Source of the DNA: CAZJLP01 sp964546955
GTDB lineage: Bacteria; Verrucomicrobiota; Verrucomicrobiia; Opitutales; Opitutaceae
Direction of reading: 5' to 3'
DNA: 64,000 nucleotides
Assembly: GCA_964546955.1 (NCBI GenBank)
Contig: CAZJLP010000025.1
Coordinates: 4,258 to 68,257 of the forward strand
Shown: positions 1 through 8,437 of the stretch, piece after piece
Layout of the letters: every line of letters starts with the position of its first letter
Numbering within the stretch: position 1 is the first letter of the stretch
The notes under the pieces: generated by a model
Databases searched by the model: none
Told to the model about the DNA's origin: nothing
What the model saw: the letters and a program-made list of their open reading frames with translations, nothing else
Made by a program: the position numbers and the translations under genes

Positions 1-279
1 GACGACCCGGTCCATTTCCGCGGCCTTGGCGGTCAGCATTAAGATGGGAATCATGGCCGTGGCCGCGTCCCGCCGGAGGATCTTGCAGACCTCCAATCCG
101 TCGATCTCGGGCAGCATGAGATCTAGAACGATCAGAGCCGGCTGTTCATCCCGGGCGAGCGTAAGCGCCCGTGTCCCATCCTTCGCAAAGAGCGGTGCGT
201 AGCCCGCTTCCTTCAGCTTGAAACCGAGCACCTCCAAAGCATCCGGCTCGTCGTCCACCACCAATATCTTGGGCTTCAT
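1..279 (-). CDS. PhoB-like response regulator, N-terminal receiver domain (cut by window edge)
   Basis: Only the first 93 residues are inside the window. They form a CheY-like receiver domain: the acidic pair D9-D10, the phosphoacceptor D53 in the segment LDLMLPEIDG, and the conserved T83 and K85 in LTAK. The output domain lies beyond base 1, so the PhoB assignment rests on context. The ATG overlaps the phoU stop as ATGA, so the gene is the last visible member of the pst-phoU operon and is probably translationally coupled to phoU. A PhoB-type regulator would activate the Pho boxes proposed further along. No partner kinase gene is visible. Confidence 0.85.
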   Translation of the reverse strand, partial: MKPKILVVDDEPDALEVLGFKLKEAGYAPLFAKDGTRALTLARDEQPALIVLDLMLPEIDGLEVCKILRRDAATAMIPILMLTAKAAEMDRVV

Positions 280-941
280 GACGCTTTGCTTCCTGAATGA
301 CGGATGTCCTTCGCCTCGTAGAGATAGACCACCTCTTCGGCGACGTTCGTCGCATGGTCTGCGATCCGCTCCAGACTCTTCGATATCACCATCAAGTGCA
401 AACAACGGGAAATTGTTGTCGGACGTTCAACCATGTAACTGGACAACTCGCGATGCAGCTGTCGATTCAAGTCGTCGACGTCGGAATCGCGCGGAACCAC
501 GGCACGGGCTTTTTCAGGCTCACGGTCGATAAACGCAGTGATCGCATCACGAAGCATTTCGACTGACATGGCCGCCATGCGAGGAAGATCGACATAAGGT
601 TTGAGCTGCGGCTCGGTGTTCAAGTCTATCGCGCGGCGAGAGATCGTCACCGCTTCGTCCCCCACCCGCTCTAGATTGTGCGATATCTTCATCGCTACTG
701 TGATTAATCTCAAATCCGTCGCCAAGGGGGCCTTCGCCAAGAGGTGGAGAGCCATATCATCGATATCGATTTCGAACCGATCGAGAATGTTGTCGTCCTC
801 CTGCACCTGTTTCGCCAAATGCTCGTCTCGTTCGACCAGAGCTCTCATCGCTCGAGCCACGGAGGACTCAGCGTGGCTAGCCATGGAAAGGAGACTCTCC
901 TTCAGGCGAGTCATTTCTTCAGTGTAGTGCGTGATAGCCAT
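276..941 (-). CDS. phoU: Phosphate signalling protein PhoU
   Basis: This 221-residue protein has the usual PhoU length and two helical PhoU repeats. Each carries the metal-binding signature region: NLERVGDEAVT near residue 90 and KSLERIADHATN near residue 190. PhoU couples the Pst transporter to the PhoR/PhoB pair and keeps the Pho regulon off when phosphate is plentiful. It starts 6 bases after pstB and overlaps the downstream response regulator by 4 bases, so it is co-transcribed with both. Confidence 0.95.
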   Translation of the reverse strand: MAITHYTEEMTRLKESLLSMASHAESSVARAMRALVERDEHLAKQVQEDDNILDRFEIDIDDMALHLLAKAPLATDLRLITVAMKISHNLERVGDEAVTISRRAIDLNTEPQLKPYVDLPRMAAMSVEMLRDAITAFIDREPEKARAVVPRDSDVDDLNRQLHRELSSYMVERPTTISRCLHLMVISKSLERIADHATNVAEEVVYLYEAKDIRHSGSKAS

Positions 942-947
942 GATGAA

Positions 948-1793
948 TCAACCAAACCGGCCCGAGACGTAAGCCTCCGTCTGGGCCTCTCCTGGATTAG
1001 TGAAGATGTTGCGCGTGTCGGCGTACTCGATGAGTTTGCCGAGATAGAAGAACGCCGTCTTATCCGAAACTCGAGCGGCTTGCTGCATATTATGCGTGAC
1101 GATCACGATGGTAAATCGCTCGCGCAGTTCCTGGATGAGCTCCTCCACTTTCGCCGTGGCGATCGGATCCAGTGCAGAGCAGGGTTCGTCCATGAGAATC
1201 ACTTCGGGTTCGACCGCGATCGCGCGCGCGATGCAGAGCCGCTGCTGCTGTCCGCCAGAAAGCCCGAGCGCACTTTCCTGAAGGCGATCCTTCACTTCCT
1301 CCCACAAGGCCGCGCCTTTAAGGGATTTTTCGACGATATCTCGCAGTTCGCTAGCATCCGTCATTCCGGCAATACGGAGACCGTAAGCCACGTTTTCATA
1401 GATCGATTTTGGGAAGGGATTTGATTTTTGAAACACCATCCCGACTCGTTTGCGGAGCGCGATCACGTCGATATTCGGATCGAAAATATCCTGGCCATTC
1501 AGCAAGACTCGGCCACTGGTGCGAACGCCGTCGACCAGATCGTTCATTCGGTTGAAGCACCGCAACAAGGTAGATTTGCCACAGCCCGAAGGTCCGATAA
1601 ACGCGGTGACGCGCCGTTCTGGAATGTCTAGCGATACGTCGAAGAGCGCCTGCTTCTTCCCATAAAACAGATTGAGGTGCTCTACGCGCACGCAAATGGG
1701 CGCCTCAGGCCCAGCAGCCGCGCGCGCAGTGGGCGCGGGAGGAAGGGGCGTCGACAGAGGGGCGGGGGGCGATTCCATGATGAAGGCAGGCAT
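948..1793 (-). CDS. pstB: Phosphate ABC transporter ATP-binding protein PstB
   Basis: The ABC ATPase of the high-affinity phosphate importer. Walker A GPSGCGKST lies at residues 67-75, followed by the ABC signature LSGGQQQR, Walker B VILMDEP and the switch His in VTHNMQQA. At 281 residues it is slightly long because of a Pro/Ala-rich N-terminal leader of about 30 residues. An internal ATG at 1778 would remove five residues of this leader. The start overlaps the pstA stop by one base (TAATG), a coupling arrangement. Confidence 0.97.
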   Translation of the reverse strand: MPAFIMESPPAPLSTPLPPAPTARAAAGPEAPICVRVEHLNLFYGKKQALFDVSLDIPERRVTAFIGPSGCGKSTLLRCFNRMNDLVDGVRTSGRVLLNGQDIFDPNIDVIALRKRVGMVFQKSNPFPKSIYENVAYGLRIAGMTDASELRDIVEKSLKGAALWEEVKDRLQESALGLSGGQQQRLCIARAIAVEPEVILMDEPCSALDPIATAKVEELIQELRERFTIVIVTHNMQQAARVSDKTAFFYLGKLIEYADTRNIFTNPGEAQTEAYVSGRFG

Positions 1794-3457
1794 TAAAAGG
1801 CTCCGGTTTGGTATTTTTTGCGAATTCGATCCCGCAGCCGTATGGCGGCAAGGTTGAGGATCACCACAATGGCGATCAAGAGCAACGTCGTGGTGAAGAC
1901 CATCGGCTTGGCCGCCTCGATGTTGGGCGACTGGAAGCCGACGTCATAGATATGAAAGCCTAGATGCATGAATTTGCGATCGAGGTGAAGAAACGGAAAC
2001 GAGGTGTCGAAGGGCATTTCCGGTGCCAACTTGACCACGCCGGTAATCATCAGGGGGGCCACCTCACCGGCGCCGCGAGCCATCGCCAGAATCACTCCCG
2101 TCAGGATGCCGGGCACCGACGCGGGAAGGACGATGTTGACAATCGTTTGGAACTTCGACGCGCCGAGCGCCAGGGAACCCTCGCGCGCCCCGCGCGGCAC
2201 GGCTGCGATGCTTTCCTCGGTCGCGACGATTACCACCGGTACCGTGAGCAGCGCGAGGGTTAAAGATGCCCACAAGATGCCACCCGTGCCAAACGTCGGC
2301 GTGGGCAGCATTTCAGGAAAGAACAGACGGTCGATCCCGCCCCCGATGAAATAGACAAAAAAACCCAGTCCGAAGACGCCGAAGACGATGGAGGGGACGC
2401 CCGCGAGGTTGTTGATCGCGATGCGGACAATTCGGACGACCGGTCCCTGCCGGGCATACTCGCGCAGATAGAATGCCGCAATCACGCCGAACGGGGTAAC
2501 AATGATGCTCATGATGAGCGTCATCAGCACGGTGCCGAACAATGCCGGAAATACCCCCCCTTCGGTGTTTGATTCGCGTGGTTCTCCATAAACAAATTCG
2601 GCCGCACGGGCAAGGTAGTGCCCGATCTTCTGCAGGGTTGACATCGCATTTGGCTTGAACGCGCGGACAATCGCGGAAAGGGGGACCTTTTTCTCCGTCC
2701 CTTCGATCGTAGTAAAAACCGCTTCATCCTCGGCCGCGCGTGCCCGCAATGCCTCCGCTTCGGCCCGAAGCTTTTCGTACTCGGCTCCGAGCGTCTTGAG
2801 TCGGCCGTCGACATCGGCTTGCAGGGCGGAAGAGATTTGTCCGGTGGCTCGTCGTGCTTTTCGCAGCCGCAGTTTCTGCTCTTGGATGCTCGCGTTCACA
2901 CCGCCAATGTCGTGGCGTTCGATCGCCTGCGCCTTTTCCGCGAGCTTGCGGGCAGATTTCGCCTTCTCCAGGAGCGTTGACCAAGCGGCATTTCCTTCCG
3001 CCACTGGAGCGCCTTTCGTCTCGATGCGCTTCAAGAAGCCGAGAAAGTCGCCGTACTCCTGGCGCTCCAGTTGCACCACGTCGGCCGGCTTCTGCAAATT
3101 GGACAACTGCGCGGTGGGCAACCACACGAAATCAAAGCCGTAAAGCTCGCGATTACCGACGCGGAACTGTGTCTGGGCTGATTTTATGATTTGTCCGCCA
3201 ACGTCCTTGCGCTCGGCTTGCTCAGCCGTGATCACCCCCAGAACTTTCGTGCCATCGCCGCGATCCGCGGACGAGACCTCAAACGGCCAGAAGAACGTGA
3301 ATCCACTCACGAAGACCAGCAGGAGAAGACCTGTGATCAGCAGGACCGCCAATCCAATGGCGCCGCCGCTGATCCACAGCCAGTGATCCCCCCGGCGAAA
3401 GAATTGCCCCAGACGATGCAGGGGATGAGAAGATTGAACGAGACCTGGATTACTCAT
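1793..3457 (-). CDS. pstA: Phosphate ABC transporter permease PstA with large periplasmic insert
   Basis: At 554 residues it is about twice the length of E. coli PstA. A first membrane helix (about residues 33-57) is followed by roughly 240 extra-cytoplasmic residues rich in Lys, Glu, Ala and Arg, with strong coiled-coil character at about 165-245. The typical permease part with several helices and the EAA-type loop (REGSLALGASKFQTI) follows from about residue 300. Similar long PstA proteins are known from Pseudomonas and Vibrio. It lies 5 bases after pstC, which is also enlarged, so the inserts may contact each other or PstS. That pairing is an inference. Confidence 0.93.
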   Translation of the reverse strand: MSNPGLVQSSHPLHRLGQFFRRGDHWLWISGGAIGLAVLLITGLLLLVFVSGFTFFWPFEVSSADRGDGTKVLGVITAEQAERKDVGGQIIKSAQTQFRVGNRELYGFDFVWLPTAQLSNLQKPADVVQLERQEYGDFLGFLKRIETKGAPVAEGNAAWSTLLEKAKSARKLAEKAQAIERHDIGGVNASIQEQKLRLRKARRATGQISSALQADVDGRLKTLGAEYEKLRAEAEALRARAAEDEAVFTTIEGTEKKVPLSAIVRAFKPNAMSTLQKIGHYLARAAEFVYGEPRESNTEGGVFPALFGTVLMTLIMSIIVTPFGVIAAFYLREYARQGPVVRIVRIAINNLAGVPSIVFGVFGLGFFVYFIGGGIDRLFFPEMLPTPTFGTGGILWASLTLALLTVPVVIVATEESIAAVPRGAREGSLALGASKFQTIVNIVLPASVPGILTGVILAMARGAGEVAPLMITGVVKLAPEMPFDTSFPFLHLDRKFMHLGFHIYDVGFQSPNIEAAKPMVFTTTLLLIAIVVILNLAAIRLRDRIRKKYQTGAF

Positions 3458-3462
3458 GACGG

Positions 3463-5709
3463 TCAGACAGCCTGATACTTCTGGCGCAGTCGCTGGCGGA
3501 CGACCTCGGCGATGGTGTTGCAGACAAAGGTCAGCGCGAACAGCAGCAGCGAGGCGACGAAAAGCACACGATAAAGCGTGCCGCCCACAGGTGCCTCGGG
3601 GATCTCCACCGCCGTATTCGCTGAAAGCGTACGCATTCCATTGAAAGGGCTGAAACTGAGGATGGGGGTATTGCCCGTCGCCATTAGCACAATCATTGTT
3701 TCCCCCACTGCGCGGCCGAAACCAATCATCACGGCGGAAAAAACACCCGGGCTAGCGGTAGGAAGAATCACACGCCACGCGGTCTGCCAGCGACTTGCCC
3801 CGAGCGCGTAACTGCCGCTTCGGAAAGCCTGCGGCACATTGGAGAAAGCGTCCTCCGAGATAGTGAAAATGATCGGGATAACTGCGAAACCGAGCGCAAT
3901 GCCGATGATGATCGAATTTCGTTGCTCGACCTGCTGGCCGAACACGTCGAAAACCCACTGCTTGTAGTCGCCGTGAAAAAACAGACGCTCGACGCCAGGC
4001 CCGATCGCTTGCGCGGTCCAAAACCCGAGAAACACGAGCGGGATGATGAAGATCAGCTCCATCCCGAGCGGTACCTTCGCGCGGATTCCACGCGGCATAA
4101 AGGTCCAAGCCATCGCTCCCAATGTGATCACCGCCGGGATGGTGATCGCGGCGAGCAGCGTGCCGACCATGATATCCTCGAGCAGCGGAGCGAGCCACAG
4201 GCCGGCGAGAAACCCAACCACGACGGACGGAAGCGCCGCCATGATTTCTACGGTGGGTTTGAGCCAGGTCCGAAACCGCGGCGCCATGAGCTGCGAAGTG
4301 TAGAGCGCGGCGAAGACTGCGATCGGAATGGCAAAAAATAGCCCATAAAACGCGCCTTTCAGCGTGCCGATGGTCAGCGGAACGAGAGAGAACTTGCCTT
4401 CAAAATCGTCCGTGCCGCCGGTGCTCTGCCAAATGTAGTCTGGCGAGTCGTAACCCTCGTAATGCACCCGGCCGAAAAGACTCTTCAACGAGATCTCGGG
4501 GTGCGGATTCTCCACCGTTGTGTAACGCAGGCTGCCATTCTTTCCGAGAGCCAGCAGGCCGGTCAGTTTGGGCGCATAGGCAAGCTGAGATACGGCCGAA
4601 TCCACCCTACTGGTAAGCAATGTTCGTTCCGAAGTCGTGAAATTGAGATAGATCGAACCATCCTGGGATCCGACCAGGAAGCCTTTGTCACGAGCAGAGG
4701 GTTGGATGAAGGTTACGGCGGCTGGCATCGGTTTGAACACGTGAATGCGCTGGATCGGCTTCAGCGTATCTGTCTCCTTCTCTCGAACGCCGAACCACGA
4801 TTCGACGCGCCCATCGGAGAATCCGAGCAGAAGCGAGACATCGCCGATCACGAAGTCCATGGCCGTCACATTCGCCGTCGTGTCGTAGACGCGGTACGGC
4901 GCATCGCGACTATCCGCCAGGTAGTAGTGATAAAGTTTTTTTGCATCCGTCGCGATGAACAGCTTGTTGCCTTCATAATCGATAATCAAAGAGGTGATCC
5001 GGCCTTCGAAGGTCCCCCCGACAAACTGGGGCGCATCGTTAGGTTCGCCTTCGACGTATTTACCCGTGAATACACGCCCTTCGGCATTGGTTGCGGCGTA
5101 ATAATAATCCCCCGCGGAGTTCTGGCGGCCATGCACCTGCACGATCGAACTTGGCGAGAGCGCCGCGATGACTCCCGCCTCAGCAAGGCCGGGCTTGATC
5201 GAACGGCCTGTCGTCTCGGCGTAGGTGACAGCGAATTTCGTTTCGGCAATAACCAACCTCCCATCGGCGGTGCCGACGAAAAAGCGATCGCGAGCCGGAG
5301 TGCGATACGCGGCCGTCGCTCGTGTGCCAGCCAGGCTTTTAAGTGGAAATTCCGCGTCGATGGTCAGTTTTCCGACGTCTAAAAATCGAACCGCGCCGCG
5401 CGCGGCATCGAGATAGTAGACGTGGGACTGGTACTCATCGATACCGAGCGCCATGACCTGATCGGCGCTCTGGAGGTCTGGTAGCTTATGGTCAAAGACC
5501 CGCTCCTGCGTGGCTCCTCGGAAAAGCGGCACGGTTTCGGCGCCGAGAAACACGAAGATCAAGGCGACGATCAGAATAACACCCATCCCGCCGGCGCGGA
5601 TAAGCAGGTCGGCTGTGCGGTCGATGATCTTCACCCGCCGGGATACGACCTTCGTTGGAATTGGTCGTTTGGACGGGGAAGCCTGAGGAGGGGGAGGCGA
5701 TATCGACAT
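3463..5709 (-). CDS. pstC: Phosphate ABC transporter permease PstC with large periplasmic domain
   Basis: This 748-residue permease begins with a cytoplasmic Lys/Arg-rich tail and a membrane helix at about residues 38-58. Roughly 380 periplasmic residues follow, with repeated beta-strand and Gly-Asp patterns that look beta-propeller-like (for example DGRLVIAE, DGRVESWFG, DGSIYLNF). The multi-helix permease domain starts near residue 450 and contains SGSYALGASRWQTAWRV, the EAA loop. E. coli PstC has 319 residues. A Pho-box-like repeat lies about 80 bases upstream and a terminator separates the gene from pstS, so it probably has its own promoter. Confidence 0.93.
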   Translation of the reverse strand: MSISPPPPQASPSKRPIPTKVVSRRVKIIDRTADLLIRAGGMGVILIVALIFVFLGAETVPLFRGATQERVFDHKLPDLQSADQVMALGIDEYQSHVYYLDAARGAVRFLDVGKLTIDAEFPLKSLAGTRATAAYRTPARDRFFVGTADGRLVIAETKFAVTYAETTGRSIKPGLAEAGVIAALSPSSIVQVHGRQNSAGDYYYAATNAEGRVFTGKYVEGEPNDAPQFVGGTFEGRITSLIIDYEGNKLFIATDAKKLYHYYLADSRDAPYRVYDTTANVTAMDFVIGDVSLLLGFSDGRVESWFGVREKETDTLKPIQRIHVFKPMPAAVTFIQPSARDKGFLVGSQDGSIYLNFTTSERTLLTSRVDSAVSQLAYAPKLTGLLALGKNGSLRYTTVENPHPEISLKSLFGRVHYEGYDSPDYIWQSTGGTDDFEGKFSLVPLTIGTLKGAFYGLFFAIPIAVFAALYTSQLMAPRFRTWLKPTVEIMAALPSVVVGFLAGLWLAPLLEDIMVGTLLAAITIPAVITLGAMAWTFMPRGIRAKVPLGMELIFIIPLVFLGFWTAQAIGPGVERLFFHGDYKQWVFDVFGQQVEQRNSIIIGIALGFAVIPIIFTISEDAFSNVPQAFRSGSYALGASRWQTAWRVILPTASPGVFSAVMIGFGRAVGETMIVLMATGNTPILSFSPFNGMRTLSANTAVEIPEAPVGGTLYRVLFVASLLLFALTFVCNTIAEVVRQRLRQKYQAV

Positions 5710-5787
5710 GACGAGTGAAGCAGGGATCTGGCAAGCCGAGTTAGCCGTAGCGCCTCCGCGACCGACAAGCGGGAACCGATCGGGCTT

Positions 5788-5805
5788 TGTGACAATTCTG
5801 TGACG
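5788..5805 (-). promoter_or_regulatory. Candidate Pho box upstream of pstC
   Basis: Read on the minus strand the site is CGTCACA, GAAT, TGTCACA: two 7-nt half sites repeated with exactly 11-bp period. This is the spacing of PhoB half sites (consensus CTGTCAT with a 4-bp spacer). It ends about 80 bases before the pstC ATG and lies between the pstS terminator and pstC. The assignment is by motif and context only. Confidence 0.75.
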
Positions 5806-5814
5806 GGATCCAAG

Positions 5815-5845
5815 AAAACGGGGCGGGCATGTCCGCCCGCCCCGT
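5815..5845 (-). terminator. Rho-independent terminator after pstS
   Basis: An 11-bp perfect GC-rich stem (5818-5828 with 5835-5845) and a 6-nt loop are followed on the minus strand by TTTT. It lies 30 bases after the pstS stop. It would end or attenuate the porin-pstS transcript before pstC, a common way to keep the binding protein in excess over the permeases. Confidence 0.85.
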
Positions 5846-5874
5846 GATGGTGTGAAGTAGGAGTGACTCGCCCC

Positions 5875-6846
5875 TTATTTACATAGCGACGTCTCGAGGA
5901 ATTCGTCTGCCTTCTTGGCAGGGAGCGGGAAGTAGCCGTCCTTTGCGGTGGCCTGCTGGCCCTGCTTTGAGAGCACGAAGCGGATGAACTCTTTCACCAA
6001 TGGGTCCGGCCCTTTCGCGGGATCCGCGTTGATGTAGACGTAAAGGTAGCGGGAGATTGGATATTTAAAGGACTCGGCGTTCTGCTGAGTGGCTTCAACC
6101 GGGCCAGTCTTGTCGGAAATCGGAACCGCACGGACCCCGGACGTTTTGTAACCGATGCCCGAGTAGCCGACCCCACCAAGCTCTTTTTCGACGCCCTGCA
6201 CAACGGAAGCGGAACCTGGCTGTTCTTTCACGCTGCCTTTGTAGTCGCCGTTTTGCAGTGCCAGCTCTTTAAAGAAGCCGTACGTACCCGAAGCGCTGTT
6301 GCGGCCGTAAAGGGAAAGGGGCTTATTGGCCCATTCCCCGGTGAGACCGAGTTGACCCCAGGTGGAGATGTTCTGACCACCGCGCTTGCGCGTGGCCGAG
6401 AAGATCGCGTCGACCTGCTGCAGCGTGAGCGACTTGATTGGGTTGTCCTTATTGACGTAAACGGCCAGCGCATCGATTGCGACACCGATCAGGCGCGGCT
6501 TGTAACCGTACTTCTTTTCGAAAGCGTCGATTTCTTCCGCCTTCATCTTGCGGCTCATCGGCCCAAGCTGCGCCGTGCCGGAGATCAAAGCCGGGGGAGC
6601 AGTGGACGAGCCCTTCCCCTCGATCTCGATACTGACGTTGGGATAGATTTTCTTAAAATCTTCACCCCAGTACGTCATCAGATTGTTGAGCGTGTCAGAG
6701 CCGATTGAAGTCAGCTTTCCCGATATGCCACTCTCCGGCTTGTAGTCGGGAAGCTTGTCGTCGATCGAAATGGCCTGCGCCATCGCCATGTGGGCAGCGC
6801 CGACCGAAACGGCGGCAAGCGCAATGCGTTTAAGGGAGGTAATCAT
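5875..6846 (-). CDS. pstS: Periplasmic phosphate-binding protein PstS
   Basis: This 323-residue protein has an N-terminal signal peptide (about residues 1-24, cleavage near AMAQA). The phosphate-binding motifs of the SphX/PstS type are present: SIGSDTL, GKGSSTAPP, the MSRK segment, and GRNSASGTYGFFKE. It captures phosphate in the periplasm and delivers it to PstCA. The gene follows the phosphate porin with no room for a separate promoter (about 20 bases), so the two are probably one transcript. Confidence 0.95.
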   Translation of the reverse strand: MITSLKRIALAAVSVGAAHMAMAQAISIDDKLPDYKPESGISGKLTSIGSDTLNNLMTYWGEDFKKIYPNVSIEIEGKGSSTAPPALISGTAQLGPMSRKMKAEEIDAFEKKYGYKPRLIGVAIDALAVYVNKDNPIKSLTLQQVDAIFSATRKRGGQNISTWGQLGLTGEWANKPLSLYGRNSASGTYGFFKELALQNGDYKGSVKEQPGSASVVQGVEKELGGVGYSGIGYKTSGVRAVPISDKTGPVEATQQNAESFKYPISRYLYVYINADPAKGPDPLVKEFIRFVLSKQGQQATAKDGYFPLPAKKADEFLETSLCK

Positions 6847-6867
6847 GAGAAGTGAGTGAAAGGCAGG

Positions 6868-8133
6868 TTAGAAATTAACTTGGAGCTGTGAACGAACGCC
6901 CTCGGTGAAAGCTTTGGCGGACGCACCGGTGATCGGAATATCCCAGGATTCGCCGAAGAGGTAGCCAAATTGCAATTTTACTTCGTGCTTCGCTTCATTG
7001 CCGAGAATGTACCAGTTGGCACCGATGAACCATTCCGCAAGCTTGTCGTGCGTTCCACCGCTGATAGCCGAACGAATTCCGTCGCCCAGTTGGACGCCGC
7101 GCCCATCGGAGTCGACAAAGCTATAACGCACGACTGGCTCCCAAGCGCCAAACCGATAACTCCCCATCACCCAATAACCAGCGGACTTGGAATCGAGGGT
7201 CGCAGAGGCGCCGCGCTCATTGTCTGAGCCGAAATACTCGGCAACAAGGGAGTAGGGGCCATACCGGAAATCACCATAAACGGAGTAGACCGCAAGATCG
7301 TCACCCACGCCGAGAGTCTTCCCGCCTTGGTCAGGCATGAAGCCATAGGAGGTGCCGACCTTGATCAGGCCCGCTGTGCCATTGATGGCCTTTGTGTACC
7401 CGACATTGCCCCAGTAGGCGAAGCTGTTGTTTCCCGCGCCGCCGGTGAGAATGGTGTCTCCGGGAGTCACGCCCGTAGCTTCGGGATTCGTAACCGCAAC
7501 TTCCCAGCTCAATCCGACCGGGTGTTTCCCCAGCAGCCAGAGTCCTTGACGATATTTGGCCGCGCCCAAACGGCGACCGTTGTTACTTTCGACAAAAAAC
7601 CGATTCACCGTCGAACGCTCGATCGCCTTGATCGCGCCGCTGGAAACAAAATACTCTTCGTAACCGAAGGGAGCCTTCTTGAAACCCGCTTGGAATGTCC
7701 ACATCGGGTTGAAGATCTTTTCGATATACGCCGCGTCTAAATTACTGCTGCCAAAATCGTAGTTAATATAGCCAGCCCAACCATTGAAAAGATTTGCCCG
7801 GACTCCGAGGCGCACCCGCCGGAGGAACATATGGGAAACCGGAGCCGGATCGTTCGGATTATCGTTAATCTCTGTATCCAGACCGGCGTATTGGAATTGA
7901 ACGCGACCGGAAATGATCAATTTCGACAAATTGGGAGTTAGGGAAGTGGAGGCGAGAGCCGCGGTGTTCTCCTTTGCCAGGTCGGCTCGGATGTCTTCCG
8001 CTTCTTGATCGGAAACAATGCCTTTTTTGACCAGCAAGTTGATGAGCGTCGCATTATCCTGCGCGAAAACAGGAGCTGCAGCGATAAGCGCGCTGCCGAT
8101 CAGCGCAAGCCAAGTGGATTTCAGTTGGACCAT
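6868..8133 (-). CDS. OprO/OprP-type phosphate-selective porin
   Basis: About 421 residues. From the ATG at 8133 a clear signal peptide ends at VFAQ; an upstream in-frame ATG at 8172 would add 13 non-signal residues, so 8133 is preferred. A short helical segment follows the signal (LLVKKGIVSDQEAEDIRADL), then a long run of alternating aromatic strands ending in F (LQVNF), as in outer-membrane beta-barrels of the OprO/OprP family. It likely lets phosphate or polyphosphate cross the outer membrane. It heads the unit that includes pstS and sits behind a triple Pho-box-like repeat. Confidence 0.9.
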   Translation of the reverse strand: MVQLKSTWLALIGSALIAAAPVFAQDNATLINLLVKKGIVSDQEAEDIRADLAKENTAALASTSLTPNLSKLIISGRVQFQYAGLDTEINDNPNDPAPVSHMFLRRVRLGVRANLFNGWAGYINYDFGSSNLDAAYIEKIFNPMWTFQAGFKKAPFGYEEYFVSSGAIKAIERSTVNRFFVESNNGRRLGAAKYRQGLWLLGKHPVGLSWEVAVTNPEATGVTPGDTILTGGAGNNSFAYWGNVGYTKAINGTAGLIKVGTSYGFMPDQGGKTLGVGDDLAVYSVYGDFRYGPYSLVAEYFGSDNERGASATLDSKSAGYWVMGSYRFGAWEPVVRYSFVDSDGRGVQLGDGIRSAISGGTHDKLAEWFIGANWYILGNEAKHEVKLQFGYLFGESWDIPITGASAKAFTEGVRSQLQVNF

Positions 8134-8186
8134 GGTGGTGTTGGTGAGGTTGGTTTGAATGGACCAACGCACTTTGCTGCCCGATT

Positions 8187-8215
8187 GTTACGGTCCCGTG
8201 GCGACCGCGTGACAA
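8187..8215 (-). promoter_or_regulatory. Candidate triple Pho-box repeat upstream of the phosphate porin
   Basis: On the minus strand three 7-nt units follow one another with 4-bp spacers and an exact 11-bp period: TTGTCAC, TCGCCAC and CCGTAAC. The first is a near-perfect PhoB half site and the others match it at about five of seven positions. The block ends about 55 bases before the preferred porin start. Confidence 0.6.
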
Positions 8216-8384
8216 ACCAGCAAAACGCCCGTCGATGCGGGTAGTGGGCTACCCGCCGCATGTGCGGCGGGTAAGAGGATAGAGTCGTGCCGCCTCGAAC
8301 TCCGCGGAAAACCCGATCGGATCGGCACTATCCTCTATCTTCTCTCCTCTTCGGACGGGCCCGACAGGCACGTTCTTCGCCAAA

Positions 8385-8402
8385 CTGTAACCTCGCCGTC
8401 AC
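8385..8402 (+). promoter_or_regulatory. Candidate Pho box upstream of the glycosyltransferase gene
   Basis: Plus strand CTGTAAC, CTCG, CCGTCAC: two half sites at 11-bp period, close to the CTGTCAC consensus, ending 35 bases before the glycosyltransferase ATG. It supports phosphate-controlled expression of the glycosyltransferase. Confidence 0.65.
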
Positions 8403-8437
8403 GCTCCTAGCGCAATCGAGCATTACGTTCTGACTTA

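Larger units (their letters stand above)
8134..8437. other. Divergent regulatory region between porin and glycosyltransferase genes
   Basis: A 304-bp region without a gene. Besides two Pho-box-like sites it holds overlapping hairpins at 8236-8273: TACCCGC can pair with the upstream GCGGGTA or, extended as TACCCGCCGCA, with the downstream TGCGGCGGGTA, so the two folds exclude each other. A further interrupted inverted repeat has arms around AGAGGATAG (8272-8290) and CTATCCTCT (8328-8337). Confidence 0.6.
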
